Shown here: positions 26,999 to 35,658 of the stretch, in pieces
How positions within the stretch are numbered: position 1 is the stretch's first letter
Layout: each line of letters starts with the position of its first letter
Origin: Nemorincola sp044225795
Lineage (GTDB): Bacteria; Bacteroidota; Bacteroidia; Chitinophagales; Chitinophagaceae
Direction: 5' to 3'
Length of the DNA: 64,000 nucleotides
Assembly (NCBI GenBank): GCA_044225795.1
Contig: JBGAIF010000009.1
Coordinates: forward strand, 1-64,000
Notes under the pieces: model-generated
The model's input: only the letters and a program-made list of their open reading frames with translations
Told to the model about the DNA's origin: nothing
Database searches by the model: none
Program-made: the position numbers and the translations under genes

Positions 26999-29338
26999 TC
27001 ACTTTTTCTTTCCGCGTGCTGTTTTCTTTGGCGGATTAGCTTTCGCCTCCTCTATTATTGCCTTCACCTCTTCTATGGTGAGTGTATCGGGAGTCTCTAG
27101 TTTTTCCTTAGGTATCTTGTAGTTGCGGAGGCCTTGTTTGATGTATGCGCCATAAGGGCCGCGGAGTATGCGGATCTTTTCTTTCTCAAAGACCTTTATC
27201 TCACTTTCGGCCTTCGCCTTGCGCTTCTCTTCTATCAGCGGAGCTACCTCATCCAGTGCCACAGTGTATGGGTCCATCTCTTTCTTCAGTGAATAGAACT
27301 GGCCTGCATGCTGTGCATACGGACCAAAACGACCTATGTTGATCACCACATCTTCATTCTCGAACTGGCCTATATTGCGTGGCAGCCTGAAAAGCTCAAG
27401 CGCCTCGTCAAGCGTGATGGTCTCAATGCTTTGATTGGCACGCAGCTTGGCAAATTTCGGCTTCTCTTCTTCCTCGGCCGCTCCTATCTGCACCATAGGC
27501 CCGAAACGGCCCAGGCGGGCTACAACAGGCTTGCCACTCACCGGGTCTGTACCCAGTTCCCGCTCGCCTTTGGCCCTGCCTGCATTCTCTATGGTATGAG
27601 ATACCAGTTCGTGGAAAGGCAGATAGAAGTTATCTATCATCTTGTGCCATTCCTGCCTGCCTTCGGCTATATGGTCAAATTCAGCTTCGATCTTAGCAGT
27701 AAAGTCATAGTCCATCACTTTATGGAAATGCTCACGCAGGAAGTCTGTGACCACCATGCCCAGGTCTGTAGGGAATAGTTTATTCTTTTCGGCTCCTACC
27801 ATCTCGCTCGATGTGACCGGAGTTACTTTATCATTCTGTAGGGTAAATATACGGTACTCACGCCTGGTGCCTTCTTTCTCGCGCTTCTCTACATAGCCGC
27901 GTGCCTGTACTGTGCTGATAGTAGGTGCATAGGTAGAGGGGCGCCCTATACCCAGCTCTTCCAGTTTCTTTACCAGCGAGGCTTCGGTATATCTTGGCTG
28001 CGGGCGTGTGAAACGTTCTGTTGCAGACATACGCTGAAGGTCGAGCTGCTGGCCGATGGTAAGTGGCGGCAACATGCCTTCTGCTTCGTCTTCGCCGTCT
28101 TCTTCATCACGCCCTTCTGTATATACTTTCAGGAACCCGTCAAAACGTATCACTTCTCCTGTAGCGGTCAGTGGGTCTTTCTGTGTAGATATTTCTATTT
28201 TGGCAATGGTGCGCTCCAGCACGGCATCTGCCATCTGGCAGGCCATGGTACGCTTCCATATCAGGTCGTAGAGGCGGGTAGTGTCTGCATCTCCGGCCTT
28301 GGTCACGCTCATGTCTGTAGGGCGTATGGCTTCGTGCGCTTCCTGTGCCGAGTCGCTCTTGGTCTTATAGATACGCTGCTGGTGGTATTTGTCGCCATAC
28401 TGCTGATAAATAGCATTACGTGTATCCTCAAGGGCTGTTTCAGACAGGTTCACAGAGTCGGTACGCATATAGGTGATATGACCATTTTCATACAGCTTCT
28501 GTGCCAGCAACATCGTTTTAGACACCGAGTAGCCCAGCTTGCGGCTCGCTTCCTGTTGCAGGGTAGATGTGGTGAATGGTGCAGACGGAGACTTCTTGCC
28601 CGGCTTTACCTGAATATCCTTTACGCCATAGGATGCGCCGATACATTTCTCAAGAAAACTGCTGGCATCCTTTGCCTCACTTATCTTGTCAGGGCCTTCT
28701 GCTTTAAAGGTCACCTTCTTATTATTATGGTCCGGCGCGGTAAAGAATGCCTCTACCTTGAAGGTGCCTACCGCGTTGAACTTATTGATCTCACGCTCAC
28801 GCTCTACGATCAGCCTTACTGCTACAGATTGTACCCTGCCCGCAGAGAGGTTGTTGCGCATGCTCATCTTGCGCCACAGCACCGGCGACAATTCAAACCC
28901 TACAATACGGTCCAAAACCCGGCGTGCCTGCTGGGCATTCACCAGGTCCATATTTACTGTACGTGGTTTCTCTACTGCTTTCTTAATGGCCGGCTTGGTG
29001 ATCTCATGAAATACGATACGCTTGGTCTTATAAGGGTCCAGGTCCAGCACCTCGCACAAATGCCATGAAATGGCCTCACCCTCGCGGTCCTCATCCGTTG
29101 CCAGCCATACCTCTTCAGATTTCTTGGCCAGTGATCTCAGTTCCTTTACTACCTTCTGTTTATCTTCTGATACTATATACTTTGGCCTGTAACCGTTTTT
29201 CAGGTCTATACCCATATCCTCCTTCTCCAGATCGCGTATATGCCCATAGCAAGACTTCACCTCAAAATCGCTTCCCAATATCTTCTCTATGGTCTTGGCC
29301 TTGGCAGGCGACTCCACGATCAACAAATTTTTAGCCAT
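26999..29338 (-). CDS. topA: DNA topoisomerase I (type IA)
   Basis: Relaxes negatively supercoiled DNA in the cytoplasm; 779 residues. The TOPRIM domain opens with LLIVESPAKAKTIEKIL, and its acidic triad region reads ATDEDREGEAISWHL (about 80-94). The active-site Tyr290 lies in ITYMRTDSVNLS. The usual C-terminal zinc-ribbon cysteines are absent; in their place are topoisomerase C-terminal repeats (about 590-760: GRFGPMVQIG, GRFGPYAQHAG, GPYGAYIKQG) and a Lys-rich tail ending KKTARGKKK. This form is common in Bacteroidota. The kilobase upstream of it carries the GGAAC repeat array, so any array effect on transcription would touch topA. Confidence 0.97.
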   Translation of the reverse strand: MAKNLLIVESPAKAKTIEKILGSDFEVKSCYGHIRDLEKEDMGIDLKNGYRPKYIVSEDKQKVVKELRSLAKKSEEVWLATDEDREGEAISWHLCEVLDLDPYKTKRIVFHEITKPAIKKAVEKPRTVNMDLVNAQQARRVLDRIVGFELSPVLWRKMSMRNNLSAGRVQSVAVRLIVEREREINKFNAVGTFKVEAFFTAPDHNNKKVTFKAEGPDKISEAKDASSFLEKCIGASYGVKDIQVKPGKKSPSAPFTTSTLQQEASRKLGYSVSKTMLLAQKLYENGHITYMRTDSVNLSETALEDTRNAIYQQYGDKYHQQRIYKTKSDSAQEAHEAIRPTDMSVTKAGDADTTRLYDLIWKRTMACQMADAVLERTIAKIEISTQKDPLTATGEVIRFDGFLKVYTEGRDEEDGEDEAEGMLPPLTIGQQLDLQRMSATERFTRPQPRYTEASLVKKLEELGIGRPSTYAPTISTVQARGYVEKREKEGTRREYRIFTLQNDKVTPVTSSEMVGAEKNKLFPTDLGMVVTDFLREHFHKVMDYDFTAKIEAEFDHIAEGRQEWHKMIDNFYLPFHELVSHTIENAGRAKGERELGTDPVSGKPVVARLGRFGPMVQIGAAEEEEKPKFAKLRANQSIETITLDEALELFRLPRNIGQFENEDVVINIGRFGPYAQHAGQFYSLKKEMDPYTVALDEVAPLIEEKRKAKAESEIKVFEKEKIRILRGPYGAYIKQGLRNYKIPKEKLETPDTLTIEEVKAIIEEAKANPPKKTARGKKK

Positions 29339-29512
29339 TACTTATATAGTGGTTTTGCTTAACCTGTTTCGGGTCAAGTGTGTGCAATAATAGAATATTG
29401 TTTTGATAAACAAAAAACAGTGCCGACAAATTGGGTACATATACCAGTAAATGAGTATCGGTGTTTGTTGGTGTTGGAATCAGGAATCAGGTATCCGGAA
29501 TTTGGGATGAGG

Positions 29513-29760
29513 TGTTCCATTTCTGTTCCACCTGTTCCATTATTCTATGGTGGAACAGTGGAACACGCACTACCGGATAACGTCATTGCCGGGAGGTGAA
29601 CTAAAGTGTTCCACCCGTTCCATGTCTTCTATATCCGGAACAGTGGAACACATGGAACAGTACAAATACATACTATATTATTACTTTCAGTTAATAATTG
29701 TCCGGTTTTGTGGCGATGTGTTCCACTGTTCCACTGTTCCGGAAGTGGAACAGTGGAACG
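29513..29760. repeat. repeat cluster 1, GGAAC/GTTCC motif in both orientations
   Basis: Fifteen copies of the pentamer core lie between 29514 and 29759, usually inside TGTTCCAC or GTGGAACA. Starts are typically 8-9 bp apart (for example 29637, 29645, 29654 and 29720, 29728, 29736). The right end is a hairpin with perfect 15-bp arms, 29720-29734 and 29745-29759, around a central TTCCGGAA. Confidence 0.85.
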
Positions 29761-30090
29761 GGTGGCCACAAAAGAGTGATCCTGGTACTATATATAATAT
29801 ATGGTATGGAATATATTGCTGTAACAACTGATAGTATAACCGCGTGGTAACACCCGAACTGTAGCAGGTACAGCATAGATTATACTATACTACTATATAG
29901 TTCTATATGTTATAGTGTATTGATAATATAATGTAACGTAACAAGAGTAATAATAACAGCGGCTATGTAACACTTAGCTACTATAAATACTTAACAGGTA
30001 ATATACTACAAATACTTTTCCTGTTCATTTATCCGGGTATTCGTCGTGGCTATCCCAAGGGCACTTCACTCCTGCAATGTAGTCAAGGAA

Positions 30091-30328
30091 AGTGTTCCGG
30101 GTGTTCCATTCCGGAACAATGGAACATGTGGAACGGGTGGAACGCTATGGAACGGGTGGAACATGTGGAACGGGTAGGTAGGCAGTATTATTTAGTGTTC
30201 CGGGTGTTCCATTCTGGAACAGTGGAACATGTGGAACGCTATGGAACGGGTGGAACAAGTAGTACTCCTTAAGGAACACGTTCAAGGTGTTCCGGTGTTC
30301 CACTAATAATTATTGGAACACCGGAACA
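30091..30328. repeat. repeat cluster 2, GGAAC/GTTCC motif with an internal duplication
   Basis: Twenty-one cores lie between 30094 and 30327. A block starting AGTGTTCCGGGTGTTCCATT occurs at 30091 and again at 30194, each followed by a run of GGAAC cores at 8-10 bp pitch (six cores from 30121, five from 30216). The cluster ends with a hairpin of perfect 15-bp arms, 30288-30302 and 30314-30328, with an 11-nt loop, 7 bp past the stop of the neighbouring gene. Confidence 0.85.
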
Positions 30329-30335
30329 GGAATAC

Positions 30336-31928
30336 TTAATGAATGACACTTACTTGTCCTGTAGTGCGTTCGCCGTTCGCCTCCAGGGAATATATATAAA
30401 TGCCCTGGGGTATGCCGGCTGTGTTGATGTTCACAGTGCCGCTTGTGCTGTTGCGCACTGTTTGCCGGTTCACCGTTTGCCCCAGCATATTGGACAGGGT
30501 TACAGATATATCTGTGGCCTTTGCCAGTGTGTAGCTGATATGAAGTGTATTGCCCGCCGGATTAGGTGTTGCGGAGATATTGTTCGTCAATATTGTTTGT
30601 TCGCTCTGCAGTGGCACTGCGGCACAGGAAGGACAATGTATGTGGAATCCTATCTCCGGGTATTGCCAGTAGAACGGTCCTGCGGGAGTTCCGGCCGTCC
30701 AGCTCCAGTTGGGAGAGTAGATGTGGTACTTACCGCTTATCGGGGTGTAGGGCATTTTTTTGAAGAGGCCCGCATTCAGGTTAGTAACATCATACGGAGC
30801 CCAATCGGCAGCCGGCAGTGTAGTTACGGTAGAAGGGTCTGTGGCAGTATAGAACGCTATCCTCTGCTGAAAGACATTGTACCGCCAGTTGGGTAGTGCC
30901 AGGAAGCTGACAAGGGTGTCTCCCGGCAGGCCGGCAAGAGATCCCGAGCCATGTGTCTGCGGGTCTCCGCTGATAAATGTTACAGTTGCGGCCAGCAATT
31001 GATTGCCGCCGCTTGTTGTTCCGGCAACATTGATGGGCGTTACCGGATCAATGAACGCGCCTGAGCCAAGCGAACCATTCTTATCAAACCATTGCCTGCC
31101 TATGGCTCCCGGTGTTGTACTCTGAACGATCGGGAAAGTTTTGGTTATCGAGAAAGAGGAGGTGTCTGTTGTCTTGAGCAGTATATCCATATAGGTTACC
31201 GGGTTGCTGCCGGTATATGCCGTGAAAGGCGCTTTTGGCGTAACGGCCGTCGTGTTGATACTATCGAACTGCAACGTCAGGAAATTGATGGTGCCATAGT
31301 GAGCGGACGTTGTGAGAAACCCGGAGAATATTGTTGATTGATCTGACGAGTTGGGGACATCATGCAGCAATGCAATACGCAATGTATCTACCACTCCCGG
31401 AGTCTTCGACGGCCCCGAGTAGAACCCGTTGATGTAGATAGAATCCCAGGTATAGCTGTTGGAGGCGGCTACTTTTATATAATTGCCGCTGCCATACACA
31501 ATGTCGTATAGGTCAGTTCTGTTGAATCCCGGGAATACCGGATCGAGTATGAACCCATTGCTGGTAAAATTGCAATGAGCCGCACCGTTGGTATACCCTA
31601 TGACACCGAATGTATCTTTCCACATAAAAGGCGCATACGAATCTATATAGTCAGGAAAGCCACCAATTGTTGCCTGGTCGTGGTCTGCCTTTAGCCGCAT
31701 ATAGTCGGCATAGTAGTACCATCGGTCAGGCATAAGCGATGTGGTCTTTGCCGCTCCTTTTGATACGGCTGCATGCTTGTCAATGAATTGCAGTTGTTTA
31801 TGCTGCTTATCCTCACAGTAGCGGATGGGAAATGAATGAGTAACAGCAACTTCCGGTGGCGATTGTAGCTGGGCCTGCGCATCTGAAGTAATGTAGCAAG
31901 CGGACAAGAGTAAGAGTAATTTCCTCAT
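30336..31928 (-). CDS. T9SS type A cargo protein, paralogue A of three
   Basis: Secreted protein of 530 residues with signal peptide (1-19). The long mature region (about 70-430) is shared with the two genes upstream: WYYYADYMRLKADHD, WKDTFGVIGYTNG, GFNRTDLYD, GFYSGPSKTPGVVDTLRI, HYGTINF, LPGDTLVS, DWAPYDVTNLNAGLFKKMP and FYWQYPEIGFHIHCPSC. The C-terminal type A sorting domain (about 450-530) starts SATPNPAGNTLHISYTL and ends GIYIYSLEANGERTTGQVSV. This copy lacks the CxxC found mid-protein in B and C but keeps the late CPSC. It is the most diverged of the three. The function is not recognised; a surface-displayed or released protein is expected. Confidence 0.82.
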   Translation of the reverse strand: MRKLLLLLSACYITSDAQAQLQSPPEVAVTHSFPIRYCEDKQHKQLQFIDKHAAVSKGAAKTTSLMPDRWYYYADYMRLKADHDQATIGGFPDYIDSYAPFMWKDTFGVIGYTNGAAHCNFTSNGFILDPVFPGFNRTDLYDIVYGSGNYIKVAASNSYTWDSIYINGFYSGPSKTPGVVDTLRIALLHDVPNSSDQSTIFSGFLTTSAHYGTINFLTLQFDSINTTAVTPKAPFTAYTGSNPVTYMDILLKTTDTSSFSITKTFPIVQSTTPGAIGRQWFDKNGSLGSGAFIDPVTPINVAGTTSGGNQLLAATVTFISGDPQTHGSGSLAGLPGDTLVSFLALPNWRYNVFQQRIAFYTATDPSTVTTLPAADWAPYDVTNLNAGLFKKMPYTPISGKYHIYSPNWSWTAGTPAGPFYWQYPEIGFHIHCPSCAAVPLQSEQTILTNNISATPNPAGNTLHISYTLAKATDISVTLSNMLGQTVNRQTVRNSTSGTVNINTAGIPQGIYIYSLEANGERTTGQVSVIH

Positions 31929-32133
31929 AACTGGACATTTTAGAGATTAAAAAAAACAATAGAAATATGGCATGCCCGTGCCGCATATACTATGCATAGC
32001 ACATAGAGCAGTAGTATTGTTATTTATGCTCGCTGTCCGGTGTTACTTTGCTGGTTACGGATTATAGACGTACTTGTTTCCGAAAATGTTAGTACAGGGT
32101 TTAGTTAATATTTCAACTCAGTGGAATGAAAAT
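31929..32133. other. intergenic between paralogues A and B
   Basis: AT-rich leader of paralogue A. No exact TAnnTTTG box, RNA gene or ORF was seen. Confidence 0.4.
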
Positions 32134-32162
32134 AAAAAAGGGATAACCTGAGTTATCCCTTT
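32134..32162 (-). terminator. rho-independent terminator of paralogue B
   Basis: A perfect 11-bp stem (32137-32147 with 32152-32162) and a 4-nt loop, followed on the minus strand by a T-tract (plus-strand A run at 32134-32139), 20 bp past the stop of paralogue B. Confidence 0.85.
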
Positions 32163-32182
32163 CCATATTGTTAAGAATATGA

Positions 32183-33694
32183 TTAGTGTGTAATAGCTAC
32201 ACGGCCACTTGAAGTTTCATTGTTTGCTTCGAGTGTATAAGTATACAGGCCAGCAGGTAAAGCTGACGTATTGAATGTTGCTTTGCCGGATGTCATATTG
32301 CCCAGGCGCTGAGAAGCTACAGTCTGGCCCAGTACATTGACGAGTGATACCTTCACATCAGAAGCCTTAGCGAGTTCAAATGTTATGTTCAGCTCTGCAT
32401 TGGCCGGGTTTGGAACAGCACTGATCTCATTAACAGATACTGCCTGCTTAACATCCATCGGAACGTCGGCACATGAAGGGCATACGAGGTGGAAGGCAAC
32501 TTCAGGGTACTGCCAGTAGAAGGCACCTGTAGAAGTAGCGGATGAAGACCAGGCCCATACCGGAATGTAAGAGTTCTTCCATCCATTTGATGTGTAGTTT
32601 GGAAGCCTCTTAAATGTACCAGTGTTCCTGTCATTGGCATCATATGGAGCCCAATCGCAAACAGTATTGGCAACTGAAGCAGGGTCATCCTGTGTGAAGT
32701 AGTTGATGAAAGGATGGTAGATGTTGTAGTAGAAGCCACTGATACAGTTCAGAGAATCGCCTGGGAGGCCATGGATAGCCGCAGCTGTTTCACTTGTCTT
32801 GAAAGATATTCCACAAGCGATCATATTGCCGGCACTGATAGAAAGGGAGCCAACTGAACCTCCGCTGATAGTGAAGGCACCGGTGGTCTTATCTCTGTGA
32901 ATGTAGCAGCCCTCGCAGTAAGGGTATGTATAATTCCTGTTGTCAGTTACAGATGTATCTGAGTTGTCAAGGAGCACATACATATACTTTGGTGTCAATG
33001 AACCTGTGTAGTTTGATGACTGGCCAACATTGTTAATAACGCTGTCGTAGAAGACATTGGAGAAACCGATAGTGCCGTAGTGGCCGCCGCCAGCAAGGCC
33101 GCCTGCAAACACGCAACCTGCAGTAGTAGTGCTACCATCACCTTGTACAAAACCGAGACGAAGTGTATCTACATGGCCTGCTGTAGATTTCTTACCGCCA
33201 ACGTAGAAGCCCGGAACATATATAGAGTCGAGCTGGTAAGCATCGGCGTTGCTTATCTTCATAAAGCTGCCGGTTCCATAGAGATCAGTACGGTTGAACC
33301 CTGCAAATTGAGGTTGCAGGATCATAGCGAGTGAACAGAAATTCAGGTGGTATGTAGTGTAGGTGCCACCGGTATTCACATAAGAGTTGATACCAAAAGT
33401 ATCATTCCATATTGGCGTATTATATATATCGGTGTATTGAATTCCACTACTGTTGGTACGGTCATAGGTTGTTTTCAAATTCATATAAACGCCGTAGTTG
33501 TACCAACGTTTACCAACACCGGTAGCTTTGGCTGCACCACCTTGATTGTGATACTGTTTAATAAAATTGTTGTGCAATGCTGCCGCATCCACCTTCAAGT
33601 TACTGGATGGCTCACTGCCAACAGTACAAGTACTCTGTGCCTCTGCGTTGAATGCAAATGCGCCACATGTTAAGAGTAGAAGTAATTTTTTCAT
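32183..33694 (-). CDS. T9SS type A cargo protein, paralogue B of three
   Basis: Secreted protein of 503 residues, nearly collinear with paralogue C and clearly more similar to it than to A. It has a signal peptide (1-19), a conserved core with WYNYGVYMNLKTTYDRTN, WNDTFGINSYVNTGGTYTTYHLNF, GFNRTDLYGTGSFMKI, GFYVGGKKSTAGHVDTLRLG and HYGTIGFS, then a CEGC motif before YIHRDKTTGAF. DWAPYDANDRNTG and the late CPSC precede a type A sorting domain from SAVPNPANAELNITF to the end. It has its own leader and terminator, so it is probably monocistronic. No enzyme motif is seen; the regular aromatic/Gly beta pattern suggests a beta-sandwich surface protein. Confidence 0.82.
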   Translation of the reverse strand: MKKLLLLLTCGAFAFNAEAQSTCTVGSEPSSNLKVDAAALHNNFIKQYHNQGGAAKATGVGKRWYNYGVYMNLKTTYDRTNSSGIQYTDIYNTPIWNDTFGINSYVNTGGTYTTYHLNFCSLAMILQPQFAGFNRTDLYGTGSFMKISNADAYQLDSIYVPGFYVGGKKSTAGHVDTLRLGFVQGDGSTTTAGCVFAGGLAGGGHYGTIGFSNVFYDSVINNVGQSSNYTGSLTPKYMYVLLDNSDTSVTDNRNYTYPYCEGCYIHRDKTTGAFTISGGSVGSLSISAGNMIACGISFKTSETAAAIHGLPGDSLNCISGFYYNIYHPFINYFTQDDPASVANTVCDWAPYDANDRNTGTFKRLPNYTSNGWKNSYIPVWAWSSSATSTGAFYWQYPEVAFHLVCPSCADVPMDVKQAVSVNEISAVPNPANAELNITFELAKASDVKVSLVNVLGQTVASQRLGNMTSGKATFNTSALPAGLYTYTLEANNETSSGRVAITH

Positions 33695-33767
33695 ATCCTT
33701 TGATATATTTTTTGGTTAAGACGTTTATAAAGGTATAAAATAAAGTAATTCATAATAGTGTAGTAAT

Positions 33768-33797
33768 AAAAAAAGGGTAACATTTCTGCTACCCTTT
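33768..33797 (-). terminator. rho-independent terminator of paralogue C
   Basis: AAAGGGTA (33772-33779) pairs with TACCCTTT (33790-33797) around a 10-nt loop. The minus strand continues into a T-tract (A run 33768-33774), 22 bp after the stop of paralogue C. Confidence 0.8.
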
Positions 33798-33819
33798 AGT
33801 TTATTTTATAATATAGTTA

Positions 33820-35331
33820 TTAGTGAGCTATAACTACACGTCCGGTAGAAGTTTCACCATTAGCCTTCAAAGTATAGGTATAAAGGCCTGCTGGTAAAGC
33901 TGAGGTATTGAATGTAGCCTTGCCGGAAACAGTGTTAGCGATCTGCTGTGAAGCAACCGTCTGACCCAGCATATTGATCAGAGATATCTTAACTTCTGAT
34001 GCGCGAACCAGGCTGAAAGTAATGTTCAGCTCGTTGTTAGCAGGGTTTGGAACTGCATTGATCTCTGTTACAGAAGCTGTTTGCTTTACGTCCATTGGTA
34101 CGTTAGAGCAGCCAGAGCATACAATGTGGAAACCAACGTCAGGGTACTGCCAGTAGAATGCGCCAGTAGAAGTACCTGAAGATGACCATGCCCAGTTTGG
34201 AACATAAAGATTTGTCCAACCATTAGCGTCGTAGTTAGGTAATTCCTTGTAGAGGCCAACATTCTTATCAGATCCATCGAACGGAGCCCAGTCACATACC
34301 GTATTAGATACAGATGCAGGATCGTCCTGAGTGAAATAGTTTACGATAGGCTGATAGATGTTGTAGTAGCGACCGCTGATAGCGATCAGAGAGTCGCCGG
34401 GAAGACCATGGATAGCAGCAGCTGTTTCACCTGTTTTAAATGAAATAGATGTACCGATCATGTTTCCTGCGGCAACATTGATTGGAGTTGGTGAACCGCC
34501 GGAAATAGTGAAAGCACCAGTGGTTTTGTCGCGATGGATATAGCAGCCGCCACATACAGGATAAGCATAAGACCTGCTGTCTGTGATAGAAGTATCAGTG
34601 TTGTCGAGCAGAATGTACATGTACTGCGGAACGTTAGTGCCGGTATATGTAGATGGCTTGCCAGCACTGTTCTTTACGCTATCATAAAGTACGTCTACAA
34701 AGCTGATGGTGCCGTAGTGACCACCTGTAAGGGTACCGCCAGTGAAGATACAACCGTTTGTAGTTGTGCTTCCGTCACCCTGTACAAAACCAAGACGCAG
34801 TGTATCTGTGTGACCAGCAGTAGATTTCTTTCCACCTACATAGAAACCAGGAACAACAACAGAATCCCACTGGTATGTGTCAGAGTTGCCAACTTTAATA
34901 TAAGTACCTGTACCATAAAGGTCAGTCCTGTTAAAACCAGGGAACTGGGGCTGGAGAACCATAGCTTCAGATACGAAATTCAGGTGGTAAGTAGTATATG
35001 TACCACCGGTATTCACATAAGAGTTGATGCCAAAAGTATCATTCCATATAGCTGGAGCATAAGAATCGATATACTCAATACCGCTCGCGTTCGTTCTGTC
35101 CCAAGTAGTTTTCAGATCGCAATACACTGAATAATTGTACCAACGGCCACCGCCAGTGGTTTTTGCAGCACCGGAAGCACCGGTATGGAACCTGTCCATG
35201 AAGTTTTTGTGAAGCGCAGCTGTGTTAACCTTAAGTCCATCCGGCTGTTTAACGCCGCCCGTGCGAACTGACTGAGCCTCTGCATTAGAGACAACTGAAA
35301 TTGTCGCTAAGAGTAAAAGTAACTTTTTCAT
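33820..35331 (-). CDS. T9SS type A cargo protein, paralogue C of three
   Basis: Secreted protein of 503 residues with signal peptide (1-19). Same blocks and order as paralogue B: WYNYSVYCDLKTTWDRTN, FGINSYVNTGGTYTTYHLNF, GFNRTDLYGTGTYIKV, VGGKKSTAGHTDTLRLG, CGGC before YIHRDKTTGAF, LPGDSLIAISG, DWAPFDGSDKNVG, CSGC near 410, and a type A sorting domain beginning NAVPNPANNELNITF. Equal length and near-complete collinearity with B imply a recent tandem duplication. It is first in the tandem run and is transcribed away from proline dehydrogenase. An inverted repeat sits between the two divergent promoters. Function unknown. Confidence 0.82.
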   Translation of the reverse strand: MKKLLLLLATISVVSNAEAQSVRTGGVKQPDGLKVNTAALHKNFMDRFHTGASGAAKTTGGGRWYNYSVYCDLKTTWDRTNASGIEYIDSYAPAIWNDTFGINSYVNTGGTYTTYHLNFVSEAMVLQPQFPGFNRTDLYGTGTYIKVGNSDTYQWDSVVVPGFYVGGKKSTAGHTDTLRLGFVQGDGSTTTNGCIFTGGTLTGGHYGTISFVDVLYDSVKNSAGKPSTYTGTNVPQYMYILLDNTDTSITDSRSYAYPVCGGCYIHRDKTTGAFTISGGSPTPINVAAGNMIGTSISFKTGETAAAIHGLPGDSLIAISGRYYNIYQPIVNYFTQDDPASVSNTVCDWAPFDGSDKNVGLYKELPNYDANGWTNLYVPNWAWSSSGTSTGAFYWQYPDVGFHIVCSGCSNVPMDVKQTASVTEINAVPNPANNELNITFSLVRASEVKISLINMLGQTVASQQIANTVSGKATFNTSALPAGLYTYTLKANGETSTGRVVIAH

Positions 35332-35426
35332 AAAAAAATTTAGATGTTTTTGTTTTTAAATGTTGTGTAAAATTAAGGTAAACAAGGGTATTGCCCAAAT
35401 AAAAAATCTTGCTTTCAGACACAGGT

Positions 35427-35453
35427 ACGTTAAAAACAATTCTTATTTAACGT
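35427..35453. promoter_or_regulatory. inverted repeat in a divergent promoter region
   Basis: ACGTTAAA (35427-35434) and TTTAACGT (35446-35453) are perfect 8-bp arms with an 11-nt spacer, about 95 bp from the start of paralogue C and 205 bp from proline dehydrogenase. This suits a dimeric regulator site or a small hairpin; there is no T-tract pattern for a terminator. Confidence 0.4.
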
Positions 35454-35641
35454 TCTTTATCATCTGTGCATTTTTTAGTGATAATAGCCGGTACCGAAAA
35501 GTAGTATAACAAACAGTATGCCACATTTTTCGTGATATTGGTTTGCGTGTAATATAATCGTCATTTTTCTCAGGTTCACGGTCGCAACAGATTTGCCGGG
35601 GTTGCATGACACAGATCAATATTATTTCCGCGGCCAAAAGC

Positions 35642-35649
35642 TACCTTTG
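35642..35649 (+). promoter_or_regulatory. -7 box very close to the proline dehydrogenase start
   Basis: TACCTTTG matches TAnnTTTG and lies only 9 bp before ATG 35659, so the mRNA would be nearly leaderless. The -33 region is weak (TATTTCC). The box also argues that the frame upstream of 35659 is untranslated. Confidence 0.45.
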
Positions 35650-35658
35650 CAGCCAATT

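Larger units (their letters stand above)
29339..30335. other. 997-bp gene-free region carrying the GGAAC/GTTCC repeat array
   Basis: No believable gene. Two clusters of repeats (29513-29760 and 30091-30328) flank an AT-rich core (29770-30060) with TATA-rich stretches and several GTAAC pentamers (for example near 29820, 29847, 29933, 29938 and 29966). Short frames here are driven by repeat periodicity. The region lies upstream of topA and downstream of the first T9SS type A paralogue, both on the minus strand. Confidence 0.7.
35332..35658. other. 327-bp divergent intergenic region
   Basis: Separates paralogue C (minus) from proline dehydrogenase (plus). It holds an 8-bp perfect inverted repeat at 35427-35453 and the -7 box at 35642-35649. 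Nothing else is recognised. Confidence 0.5.

Noticed and set aside
28334..29068. A 244-residue plus-strand frame opposite topA
   Set aside because: It lies wholly antisense to conserved topA codons and has no recognisable protein features.
29378..29876. Small proteins in the repeat-rich gene-free region
   Set aside because: Frames on both strands overlap each other, follow the GGAAC periodicity, and show no signal, family motif or ribosome site.
29513..30328. CRISPR array
   Set aside because: The repeated unit is only 5-8 bp, occurs in both orientations, spacing is 8-10 bp, and there are no 25-40 bp unique spacers or cas genes.
30339..30896. A 185-residue plus-strand frame opposite paralogue A
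   Set aside because: Antisense shadow of a gene with clear signal peptide, sorting domain and paralogues.
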